Origin: Arcuatula senhousia
Taxonomy: Eukaryota; Mollusca; Bivalvia; Mytilida; Mytilidae
Direction of reading: 5' to 3'
DNA: 64,000 nucleotides
Assembly (NCBI GenBank): GCA_963971305.1
Contig: OZ020311.1
Coordinates: forward strand, 2,976,001-3,040,000
Shown here: in pieces, positions 32,161 through 43,700 of the stretch
Numbering within the stretch: position 1 is the first letter of the stretch
How the letters are laid out: every line of letters starts with the position of its first letter
Translations under genes and position numbers: made by a program
The notes under the pieces: generated by a model
The model's database searches: none
What the model was told of the DNA's origin: nothing
Seen by the model: the letters and a program-made list of their open reading frames with translations, nothing else

Positions 32161-33926
32161 TTGTGAATGAGTTTTACAATGGTGCCGACAGGCGATACAT
32201 ACTTTTAGTAGCCACACTTGTTATTTGAACTAAATAAATATTTTTTGGCACATACATAACTACTAGAATACAAGAATACAAGTTTATTTGACCAATCAAG
32301 GGCCCTCAAGGGGCAATAACAGTACAAATGTTTATTTATGACAGAATATACATGAAGACATATATGTGGCAATACAAAATAATATATACAAAGCAATTGT
32401 CATAAATTAAATCAGATCAGTGCAGATACACTGTATTTTATTTATTTTTTTTATTATTATTTTTTTTTTATACAACTCCAGACTCCAGGAGGAATTTACA
32501 TAGGTTATTTAAAATTGTTTCATGTCCAGAATAGTTTATTGAAAGAATGTGAATTAGTTTTAATTATTGTATCAAATAGAGTTTCTACTAGTATTGGCCA
32601 TAGGTTAATGAAACATGGTTTGCGGGTTCCGAAAACATGTAAATAGTGTAAATATCGATTTCAACTTTAGCTGGTTGGTACCTTTGGTATACTGCAAACT
32701 TCGAGTGTTCTCAATTGAGTATTTCTACGATCCGTTATTTTTGTTCTTAATGGAGTATCTCTACGACCCGTTATTTTCTTGTTGTCCTTTTTTCCCAGGT
32801 TCTCTCTTATTGTATTGAACTTCTATCGATTTGATTTTTACTGTGTGTTAGTTTGTGCTTTGTTATATAGATTATCAATAAGGGAAAACTAGTTTAACCC
32901 CGCCACATTTATATGTGCATGTCCTAAGCCAGGATAGAAGATAATGTGGTGTGGAATAAGTGTACACGACACAACCTACAATATAAAAAGACAATTTAAA
33001 CAAATCCACAATGGAAAACAGCCAGCAGCCTTCAATGTGACCAGTGGTAGCTGCTCGCTGTTTTTCAATTGGCCCTGGATTGAAAATAAACTACATATAA
33101 TTCAAGCCCAATCCTACAGTGCAATAAAAGACCCTCTCCTTGACAAAAGAAACCCATTTACTAGTAACATAAAATCGACGAAATAAAATATTAGCTTGAT
33201 TCCTGTCGATAACTGTCAGATTTTATTTTAAAGTTTCATATTCGAAGACTGCTAGTATTCTCTTTCCACAACCGACCTTCAAACAACTTTTCATGTCCCA
33301 TCTACAAAAAGGGAAGTTTTAGTGTTTGGATTTGTTCATCCATCCGTCAGCCCCATGTTTTGTCTAGTCTTATGGACATTTGAGATTGATTCTCCAAGTT
33401 CGGTAATTTTGTTACTATCTTTATTTATAAACAATTGAACCAAAAGATATTGCAATTGATAAAATATGAAGTCTAATGAACATTAAAGCAGCAATTATAT
33501 ATAAAAGCAAGTATATCAAAGTTGAATTTTTAGGCCGATTTAGGACCTTTGTGGCTCTACTCCTTTCAAGTTTGTGTTAATGTGGCCTGGATACTCTTTT
33601 TAAACTCATTCCTCTTTTACTTAACTTACGTAACACAATTGAAGAAAATAATTTTTGTGGTTGAATTTATATTTGTAAATGTCTTTAAATCCCCAGTCCA
33701 TTGTCAAATAAGTTATAGATGTAAGACTATTTTGACAGGAAATAGGTTAAATTCCTTTTCTATTACATATCGGATGGATTGTAACGTGATATCTAGATTC
33801 ATGGGTCTAGGTCGAGGTGTCTAGGCGGTCTCTAAAAAGAAAGGATAGTTTAAAAACCTAATATATATTTATATATTCAAAATCTCTGGTTGTATATCAT
33901 ATATATATATATATATACTAGTAGTG
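32161..33926. other. Intergenic repeats, no gene
   Basis: Holds a minus-strand LINE 3' end (about 32275-32345: AAGTTTATTTGACCAATCAAGGGCCC...AAGGGGCAAT read in reverse), a block similar to 5497-5560 (33297-33370), and a (TA)n run at 33895-33917. Small ORFs have no recognisable product. Confidence 0.45.
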
Positions 33927-35428
33927 AGCTATTCATCGTTAGGGGTCCGTCGTCCGTCCGTCCGTCGTCCGTCGTTAACTTTTCTTCAAAGATCTTCTTC
34001 TCTGAAACCACTAAAGGGATTGCTTTCAAACTTTGTACACTTGATCTTTAGTATGTCCTCTACCAAGTTTGTGAAATTTGTGCACGCTGCTGACCAACCA
34101 ATATGGCCGTTGTTACTAAAAATAGAACAGAAGGGTCAGACCATAGTTTTTAGCTTATAGCTCAAACAGTATAAGAGATAGAGAAAATCTGAAGCAACCT
34201 TCCATGTTCAGCATCAAATGCTCTACGAAACTCTTCATTGAGTCAAAGTTGTGGGACGACTCCTTAAAGGAGTTATTTCCCCTTAATTGTCAAAATTGAC
34301 CATTTTCACAGTTTTTGGACTTTATCTTGAAAACTGATTTTTAAACATCTTCTCTGAAACCACTAAAGGGATTACTTTCAAACTTTGTACACTTGATCTT
34401 TATTATGTCCTCTACCAAGTTTGTGAAATTTGTGCACGCTGACCAACCAACATGGCCGCCGTTACTAAAAATAGAACAGGGGGGTCAGACAATAGTTTTT
34501 AGCTTATAGCTCAAAAAGTATAAGAGATACAGAAAATCTGAAGCAACACTCCATGTTCAGCATCAAAAGCTCTACGAAACTCTACACTTTAATTGTTAAA
34601 ATTGACCATTTCACAGTTTTTGGACTTTATCTTGAAAACTGTAAGTGCTAGAGGAAAAGTTAGCATTGCAAAATTGTTCAGCTCATTGTGATCTACAGTC
34701 AAAATTGTCAGATCAACCGTTTGAAAGTTATCCCCTTTAATTGTTCTTTCTGTCAATTTTTACTGACTTTCAAAAATCTTCTTCTCTGAAACCACTAAAG
34801 GGATTGCTTTCAAACTTTGTACACTTGATTTTTAGGATGTCCTCTACCAAGTTTGTGAAATTTGTGCATGCTGACCAACCAACATGGCTGCTATAACTGA
34901 AAATAGAACAGGGGTATCAGACCATAGTATTTTGCTTATAGCTGAAAAGTATAAGAGATAGAGAAAATCTGAAGCATACACTCCTCTTCAGCATTAACAG
35001 CTCTACAAAACTCGCCATTAAGTTGAAGTTATGGGAGGAATCTTTATTTGAATTATTCCCCCTTAATCATCAAAATTGACCATTTTCACAGTTCTTGGAC
35101 TTTATCTTGAAAACTGTAAGTGCTAGAGGAAAAGTTAGCATTACAAAATTGTTCAGCTCATTGTAATCTACAAATTGATTTCAGTGTGAAAATCAACCTT
35201 TTAAGAGTTATCCCCCTTTAACGGGTTTCAGTCATTTTTAACTTGTTTGTTTTTTTCAAATGAAAAGCTTTGTAACTTTGTATTCTTGATCGTAAGAGTG
35301 TTTTCTATCCTAACTGGTTTCTTTTTTGTTACTTACCAAGTACATGTAGACCATGTTGCCCACTAGGTTAGAGGCTTTCGCATAAGAGATCAGGTGAGCG
35401 ATTTATGCTCCTGGGAGCCTCTTGTTAT
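33927..35428. mobile_element. Non-autonomous repeat, family ending in AGGTGAGCGATT...GGGAGCCTCTTG
   Basis: Starts with a GTCCGTCGTCCGTCC microsatellite and ends AGGTGAGCGATTTATGCTCC, TGGGAGCCTCTTG. The same start style and the same end occur at about 40353-43378. It is built of about three units of roughly 350-400 bp, each containing 'CTCTGAAACCACTAAAGGGATT.CTTTCAAACTTTGTACACTTGA'. No coding capacity. Confidence 0.6.
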
Positions 35429-36102
35429 CCGAGTATATCGTTTAATCGGTGTAGGTGTATGCAGATATATACATGTGCGCTAACTTAGTCATACGAATAT
35501 AGCAACCATGGGAGAATGCAAAAATCGTAAGTAGGTACCAAGAAAACGGGGCAATACAGTCAGGATTGATCTACCATACCAATTTTGTCTATCTTTTTCA
35601 GAAAACTTACGGGAAAGAAATAAGATAGTTCAACTTCTCTGGGCATTTAACTGCAGACCAACCTCCTTATTGAGAACTCATACAGTTGGGATACCATAAT
35701 GTTTCAATATCAATAAAATGGGCTACATGTATTATTGGTCAGTGCCGGGTAAAAACTGGTAATGAGCCTGTCAATTGGCTCAATTCAGTTTTGAATTCGG
35801 AATATGCTTAACACATCAAAAATCAATTAAGAATATGCTAAAATAAGAATATACTAAATACAGCTTTTTACATATATTTTGCAGCAGTCTATGACCTATG
35901 ACTAAAAGAAAAAACAACTTTTTTCCCCATTTTTTTTCGCGAGTTTAAGTGCCAAAGAATAAATGCATCGCTTTTTAAAAAACTGTTTATAACAAACCAC
36001 ACACTACTTCTAAAGTTTGCCTCGGTGACAATTAGGCCGGGCAATTAGGAGCTTCTAATGGTCCCAATACCCCCCTCCCCCCCCCCCAAAAAAAAAAAAT
36101 CG
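35429..36102. other. Intergenic, no gene recognised
   Basis: AT-rich sequence with a C/A homopolymer tract at 36070-36100. Nothing further seen. Confidence 0.4.
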
Positions 36103-37188
36103 TTCGGTGATCTAGTTTGCCTCACTTTTAATAAAGGCGGCAGGTAATTTGCGGAAAAATGTAACACAGGTACAGGAAAGCTTCTATTTTCTTGAAAATC
36201 AAAACTGCGACTCATTGTAGAAATACAAAATATCTCGGTCTTTGTTGAATTCTGTTGATAAGATGTATTAAAATTTGGTTGTTCAAACAGCTGTAGATGT
36301 TGTTGGTTTTTTTTTTGGAGGGAGGGGGCCCCAAGTTCCTTTATCAACCTTTCTCGGTAGAATCGTTATTAAATGTGTACTGAAATTTAGATCTTTAATT
36401 TTGTGATTTCGGGTTAGTTTTTGAAGCAAACTCCTCCAAGTTTCTGTTCCGTACATTAATCACTGGGTCTACCCCAGGCTTTCCGTGTTTCTTTTCAATT
36501 TACCTCTATTTTAGCCCTGCTCTCTAAATAAAAAAAAATTGAAAAGGGCTCACATAAACCAGAATGCATTACACAACCACACTGTCAATAGTATAGCGAC
36601 TATAGCCTAGTTACGTCTGCTTTCCTTCAATTCAAAATAGTGTGTATTCGGTGATCTAGTTTGCCTCACTTTTAATAAAGGCGGCAGGTAATTTGCGGGA
36701 AAATGTAACACAGGTACAGGAAAGCTTCTATTTTCTTGAAAATAAAAACTGCGACTCATTGTAGAAAAACAAAATATCTCGGTCTTTGTTGAATTCTGTT
36801 GATAAGATGTATTAACATTTGGTTGTTCAAACAGCTGAAGATGTTTATTTGGAGGGAGCTAGGGGGCCCCAAGTTCCTTTATGAACCTTTCTCGGTAGAA
36901 TCGTTACAAAATGTGTACTGAAATTTAGATCTTTAATTTTGTGATTTCGGGTTAGTTTTTAAAGCAAACTCCTCCAAGTTTCTGTTCCGTACATTAATCA
37001 CTGGGTCTACCCCAGGCTTTCCGTGTTTCTTTTCAATTTACCTCTATTTTAGCCCTGCTCTCTAAATTAAAAAAAATTGAAAAGGGCTCACATAAACCAG
37101 AATGCATTACACAACCACACTGTCAATAGTATAGCGACTATATCCTAGTTACGTCTGCTTTCCTTCAATTTAAAATAGTGTGTATTCA
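36103..37188. repeat. 544-bp direct tandem duplication upstream of RHEB
   Basis: The unit starting TTCGGTGATCTAGTTTGCC at 36103 recurs at 36647 with few mismatches and small indels (the T-run plus G-run near 36308-36330 is shortened in copy 2). Both units end CAAAATAGTGTGTATTC or CTTTCCTTCAATTTAAAATAG. High identity implies a recent duplication. No ORF spans it. Confidence 0.85.
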
Positions 37189-37668
37189 CTTGAACCGATT
37201 TTACCTCGACAAATCGTGGAAAATCGTGTCAAGTTTAGAAAAAATTGTGACAGAAAATTTGACATTTTCATGAGAAGTTTACCTCGATCTATTATATGGT
37301 GTACTCGATAAAATCGCTAGGACCCCATTGGAAATAAGCTTTTTTCCATAGCTTTATGGGTTATCCTAGGCTAAACAAGTGCCAAATATGTATTTTTATT
37401 ACATGTGAATGATTTTTTAGTTTGTGTATATTTTAAATGTATGATTGTTTGATTGTATGTCTGTATATGTATACTTGATTATTGCCTAAATAAACATTAT
37501 TATTATTAGAACATGGAGCCTCTTGATTTTTACGTTCAAGGGAGGTAAGCGAAGAAAGACCGGAAGTGACATGCATTGCGACATTGAAATGGTTTGAAAA
37601 CATAAACAAACGTGTTTACACTTTCCAAAATCAAATTTTACAACCCAACACCGGCCAATTGATACATT
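37189..37668 (+). promoter_or_regulatory. RHEB upstream region with ETS site
   Basis: CCGGAAGTG at 37560-37568 lies about 105 bp upstream of the RHEB ATG and fits an ETS/GABP core often found in TATA-less housekeeping promoters. Just upstream (about 37465-37510) GCCTAAATAAACATTATTATTATTA looks like another LINE 3' end with an ATT tail. Motif match only. Confidence 0.4.
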
Positions 37669-37717
37669 ATGGCAGCCAAACATAAGCGAGTAGCATTAAT
37701 GGGCTACAGATCTGTTG
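37669..37717 (+). CDS. RHEB: RHEB exon 1
   Basis: ATG in CATTATGGCAGCC; ends GTTG|GTTAGT, one base into the second P-loop Gly codon. Encodes the basic N-terminus and GYRSV. Confidence 0.88.
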
Positions 37718-40700
37718 GTTAGTTAATCAGAACCTGTTGATCTCAGTCAAGATCTATAGTCATATACCATTCACTCAATCACTAATTAAGACTGCAGTCA
37801 GCTAAATGTATATGTATTCATGATAACGAATAACTTCCATTCAGAAAACATAACTAAACTGTCAGTGTCTATGATGACTTGGTTCAATAAGAAGTCAACT
37901 TCCTATGGTTTCTCCAAGACCCCAAAATTATATTGGAACAGTTTTCGGACATAGTTTGTTTTCATAAAAAAATTCTTGTGTGGGATCCTAGTATGATAAG
38001 ATCTGCAGCAGAGCCTAGTGTGTCTTCAGGGGTGACTGGTTCTTTGGATTCTGACATTATGTTAGCGTAAGCCCATACAATGACCAAGATGACTGTATCT
38101 TTTGAATAGAGTGGCCCTTGAGGGAGTTTTCAGGTCAAAATTAGAAAGCCTAAACTCTTCATGCATGTAAAAGGTTCCTTTGTAGACTACTTGATATGCA
38201 AGTAATGCTCCTGTTATAATGAAAGCCAAACAATCTGCTTCTAATACCGACCTATCTCCCTTTTCAATGGTCTACAGCATTTACTGTTCCTTTAATACAC
38301 AACCCATATTTCTCATAATTTCATGTTAATAATTGCATTTCTTCTATCACAGGCACTTGTTTCTATCAATAATGGGGGTGGAGTGTATTTGTTTTAATTG
38401 GACCAAACTACATGTAAAATCATTCTATAACATCAACAGCTGTCATTCAACATTTCCATCACTTCCAGTTGAGGAAATTAAGTTTTTTTGAGAGCAGGAC
38501 ATTTGATCCCATAATTGGTCAAGATTCACAGAACCAAAAGAGATATAGAGGTCTAATAACACATTAATTTTGAAATATCGCTAACTTCTATCGGACAGTC
38601 GGACCTGTGAAAGGCACAAAAACACCAGATTGTCCTGTGCTAATATCCATATGTTTCCTTAAACAATGTACCCATTTTATGATCCTTTTCCTTAATATGC
38701 ATGTACATGTAACCTATATAACAAATTGGTGATAAGAGGTAAAAAAACAACCTACTTAAATTTAACAGTGTTCTAGGATTTTTAAAAAATCTCACTTACC
38801 CAGATGTAAAATTGCAAAAACTTCACTTATCCACAATAGAAATCAAGGAAAAAAAGTCCACTTACCCTGGGTTGAATTTCACTTAGCCTGGGTAACAGGA
38901 AATAGGAATCCTAGAACACTGACTTAAGCTTGTAAATTACCTCTTGCAAACAAACTTTGCAGGTTCATTAATATAGATCACCCTGTCATTGTGTCCATCT
39001 CTCTACAGAACTCATAAGCCTAACTCCTCCTTAATGGCTTAATCACTTAAAATGAAACTACATGAAGATAATGCATTACATGTATCTGTAGACCTTCATT
39101 AAGAAATTCCATTTCTCTGTGATATCATTCAGTGAATATAATTCAACTTAGCAATATTGAGTTCAGTAGAGTTGTATAAAGTGAGGGGTAGTCTTTTGTG
39201 AACTTGCTATCAGTATTCATTGCAGAAGCCAGGAAAAAATATGAAACCCTCAGTCATATTTACATTTTATTCAGTCCTCTCTGATAAATATCAATTAGTT
39301 CATAGTTTTAAAGTAGTCATGATAAGTTGAGCATGTTGCAACTTTTTTTTATCATTGTCTTTTTTTAGAAATTAAGTGTACAATCATTTGACTTTGAAAG
39401 TTTTTTTTTTGTATTTTATCTTTTGTAGGGAAATCATCAGTCACCATTCAGTTCATAGAAAAACAGTTTGTAGACTCTTACGATCCAACTATAGAAAACA
39501 GTAAGTAGCATAAAAAGATACTGGATTGTACTAATATAATATAGACATTACCTGAATGCAAGCACAGCATAATCATAGGTTGACCAGTATTTTTATTTTC
39601 AAATACATTTATTTCATTTACACACCTGACAGAGTTACATGCCTAAGTGAGGAAATCAAATGTTTACAAAATCAAAAAATAAGATCTAAAGGAAGCCCTT
39701 CTCAAAACAAAACATGGACATTCCACATTGCTACAAATATTATAGGATGTGTCAAATTAGAAAGAAGCAAAAAAGAACATATTTTTAAACATGTTACTTC
39801 TAATATACATGTAATTAGATGCTTCCTTTTACAGAACATTGAAGTAATGTTAAACAAAGAAATCTAATATAATTTTGTAACAGATTAAACAGTACTGATG
39901 GCACAAATCTGCCTAACTTATTAAATATCTATAAATAATATATACTTTATGTAAACTTGATTTCTCATTGCAGCATTTCATAAAACCATCAAGATAAATC
40001 GTCAAGAGTATGAACTAGAAGTTGTAGATACAGCCGGTCAGGTATAAAACTTTCTCAGGACTAATTGTATTGGCTCTTGCATTTTGCAAAAGCATGGGAG
40101 TTAAAAATTCTTCTTTCATCTGTCTGTCATTTGGTCAGTCTAAAATTGGTTTCTGTAGCCTAAATCATGAACACTTTAATAGAAATTAATGAAACTTGAG
40201 TGTGTGTGATGGTGTTTAACACCCTTTATCAACACACTTGGGCCATGTAGGGTGGTCAGTTTTAATGTTGGAGGAAACTGGAGTACCCTTAGGAAACCAC
40301 CGACCATGGGCAGGTAACTAATCCTAATCACATACAGTTGGGGAAGTCCCTTTTTAGCTTACCTGGCCAAAGGCCATGTGAGCTTATGCCATCACTATGC
40401 GTCCGTCGTCGTCTGTCATCCGTCGTCCGTTAACAATTTCAAAAATCTTCTTCTCTGAAACCACTGAACAAATTTAGCTGAAACTTTGCAGGAATGATAT
40501 ATGACATGTTGGCAACAAACTATCCTCATTTAAAAATGATTCGATAAAAAATATGGCTGCTGTTACTAAAAATAGAACATAGGGTAAAATCACTTAAAAT
40601 GGCTTATAACTCAGAAACCATAACAGATAAAAAAAATCCGATGGAATTTAGGCTCTTCAGAATCAAAAGCTCTACAAAAGTCTCCATTTGGGTCGAAGTT

Positions 40701-43700
40701 GTCAGATGACCTTTGATAGGGGTTATGGCCCTTTTAAGGTCATAAATAGCGTTTTTTCATGTTTTTGGCCTACAGAATGAAAACTATTGCAGATAGAGAA
40801 AAGTTGTTGCTTGCTTAAATGTTCGGTTTATTAAGCTCTACAAAAGTCTTCATTGGGTCGAAGTTGTCAGATGACCCCATATAGGGGTTACAGCCCCTGA
40901 ATGTTTTTTGCCTATAAAATGAAAACTATTGCAGATAAAGAAAAGCTGTTGCTTGCTTAAATGTTCAGCTCATTTAGCTCTACAAGAAAAGCTGTTGCTT
41001 GCTTAAATGTTCAGCTCATTTAGCTCTACAAAAGTCTTCATTGGGTCGAAGTTGTCAGATGACCCCTTATAGGGTTAGAGCCCCTTAAAGGCAAAAAATA
41101 GTGTTTTTGGCCAATAGAACAGAGAAAAGCTGTTGCTTGCTTAAATGTTCAACTCATTTAGCTCTACTAAAGTTTTCATTGGGTCGAAGTTGTCAGATGA
41201 CTTTTATAGGGGTTGCAGCCCCTCAAGGCAAAAAAATAGTGTTTTTGGCCTATAGAAGGAAAACTATTGCAGATAGAGAAAAGCTGTTGCTGGCTTAAAT
41301 GTTCAAGTGTAAGTTCGCGATTTTTTCAAAATTTGTACATTGAAAGACTATCATATAAAAATAACTTTGGTGAAATTCCTAGCGCTCAAATATGCATAGT
41401 TAGGATAAAATTGGCTTTTGAAAGTAAAAAAAAATCTATCCATGGAGGGTCACGTGATTTGTACTAGATGGCGCTGCTCAAAGTCTGAATGTTGCATCCT
41501 ATACCCATGCGGTATTTATCGATGTGTACCACAACGGACAATTTGAAATAATTATAATTAAGTCGGAAATGATAAAATAAAAGTCAGTCTAATGATTGAT
41601 TGTGAGTCGTTTAAAAATGGTACCAATCGTTAAGTTCAGAATTAATTCGTAGAAAAATATAGAATTTTTAAATATTTTTATTTTTGATTGGCCGTACAGA
41701 CATTTTCGGAAAATATATATTTCAATTTTTAGTATGTAGAATTGCCCTATACTATTTCTTTTACACATTTTGTTTAAAATTCATGGTTCCCTGACACCCT
41801 ACTGGGATTACGTTGCATGATTCGTTTGAAGTGATATTATGATAATTAGTCCTTCCGTGCAAACAATCGCACCACAGGAGCTTACTCATCGTTTCTGTGT
41901 ATAAGACTTTATTCCCTTCTACAAACCACTGGCACAACAGGGGTTAACCTGTCGTTTCCTGTGTATGTCTAGTACCCCCGTGCAAACTATCGGCACCACA
42001 GGGATTTAATATTGTTTCCTGTGTATTAGAAGTTGACATTTACCTGGTTGGAATGGGTTCTAGAACACTTTCTTTTAACGAAAATCAACCCCTTTTGGTC
42101 CGCCAGTGTCGTTTCAACATTGAAGTGCGAAAATGTTAATAAAATACCCTTTCTAATTAAAAACATATAAAGACAATAAACTGTAGGAATCTTTTTTTGT
42201 GTCTTGCAAATAATTATGTAGTTAATTAATTGTTTTTCCAAAACTTCAAAAGCGAAAAAAAGTGGGAAATAAAACTCTTTAAACACATTTTTAATTTGGG
42301 TACTAGTCTAGTATTACACAAACCATGCACGATTGGCTGATTGATAATTTTAAGAGAAAGGTAGTCAATGGAGTGAACAGGTGATATTGACACCTGCTGA
42401 TTAATTATACCGTATACTGATTAAGAAATTATTAAAAGATGTGCCGGTCGAAATTCTTTAAATCGAGCTGTGGTGGGTGCGTCTAAACCGGGTTGAGTGC
42501 TGCAAGGAAATCTTTGATTGGAGGAGCACCTTAATTGATCTATATCTGTCAATTATACCTGTAATTAACCAACGGGGCGTGGCAGATCGTCCATGGTTAA
42601 TGATCGAAAAGGTTAATGATTATTAATTGACACCTGTGTATTCATCAAGAACTGAATTTATTGTCTTAAATATTTGAAAAAGGATTGAAAACTAGGGCTG
42701 CTGTGTCAATAAATATTTCAGATTATTTACTATTTGGAATTATAATTAATTATTTTAAAACAATTTAAGGTTTATGTAAACTATTATCTTGCTATTTCGA
42801 TAAAAAAAAACCGCACGATTAAAAAAATTATCAATGCCAAATTATTCATATTTCAAATCATTATTATGATCGACAACATCGGCCTTATGTTACAAATATC
42901 GTCAATTGGTTAATGTATTTATCATTGGAGATGTGACGTCACATCTCCAATTGAGCTATCCCATAATTCTTCATTGGTCATAGCATGGATGCGCCCATAT
43001 GGTCTTGTGTATTGGAATAAAATTACGAATATCTTTCTCAATATATCGTTTTCAATGCCCAAACCCGGCATGATGCCTACTCTCATTATAATAAATCAAA
43101 TAAACTAATACCTCAAAAATCGCGAACTTACACTTTCAGCTCATTTAGCTATACAAAAGTCTCCATACGGTTGAAGTTGTCAGATGACCCCTTATAGGGG
43201 TTACAGCCCTTAAAAAGGTGAATAATAGTTTTTTTTTGCTTATTTAGAATGAAAACTATTGCAGATAGAGAAAAGCCTTTTTCTTGCTTAAACATTCAGC
43301 TCATTTAGCTATACAAAAGTCTTCATAGGGTTGACATCAAGACCAGGTGAGCGATTCAGGCTCCTGGGAGCCTCTTGTTTGTTAAATACAAATGGGACTC
43401 GACAACCAGCTGAGAGGTGATCGGCAAGTGATCAATAGTGTGGTATTTAAACCAGCGCCTTAGACCACTTGGCCACCCAGGCCCCTAAAATGCAACTTGC
43501 AAACCTTATGCTAATGAAGTAAAGAAAAAGCCTTTCAGTTTTATACAGGTTTCAATTATTTTCAATTGATTTGGTTTATTTGTTTTTTAGGATAAGTATT
43601 CTATTCTACCTCACAGCTACTTTATTTCTATAGATGGGTATATATTAGTGTATTCTGTTTATTTATTTTTAGGATGAGTATTCTATACTACCTCAGAGCT

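Larger units (their letters stand above)
41306..43134. mobile_element. 1.83-kb DNA-transposon-like element with 20-bp TIRs and TTCA target duplication
   Basis: Ends are AGTGTAAGTTCGCGATTTTT (41306-41325) and its exact reverse complement (43115-43134). The flanks are TTCA on both sides (41302-41305 and 43135-43138), and removing the element with one TTCA restores the host repeat phrase AATGTTCAGCTCATTTAG. The longest ORF is under 90 codons with no transposase motif, so the element is non-autonomous. It carries three imperfect 62-bp tandem units and a 28-bp palindrome. Confidence 0.88.
40353..43378. mobile_element. Non-autonomous repeat, second copy of the GGGAGCCTCTTG family
   Basis: Begins TTAGCTTACCTGGCCAAAGG with GTCCGTCGTCGTC downstream; ends GACCAGGTGAGCGATTCAGG, CTCCTGGGAGCCTCTTG, the end shared with 33927-35428. 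Interior units of about 130-190 bp repeat 'AAAAGCTGTTGCTTGCTTAA' and 'TCAGATGACCCC.TATAGGGGTTAC'. It is interrupted at 41306-43134. Confidence 0.6.
40205..43505 (-). repeat. tRNA-derived SINE split by a later insertion
   Basis: Read on the minus strand, 43490-43452 contains GGGTGGCCAAGTGGTCTAAG followed by GCGCTGG, a clear Leu/Ser-type tRNA A-box region. 43409-43394 contains GTTGTCGAGTCCC, a B box. The body resumes at 40352-40205 with GGTTTCCTAAGGGTACTCC and AGTTTCCTCC, a core-like motif seen in several metazoan SINE families. The gap between is the 40353-43378 element. Confidence 0.55.
40042..43590 (+). other. RHEB intron 3 with three-level nested repeats
   Basis: From outside in: a minus-strand tRNA-derived SINE (40205-40352 plus 43379-43505), a GTCCGTCG-type repeat inserted in it (40353-43378), and a TIR element inserted in that (41306-43134). 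Confidence 0.65.

Noticed and set aside
33895..33917. (TA)n run as a regulatory element
   Set aside because: Simple microsatellite next to a repeat border; nothing else supports a function.
40441..41300. CRISPR-like array of regularly spaced repeats
   Set aside because: The repeats are long, degenerate and adjacent without unique spacers, inside a eukaryotic dispersed element.
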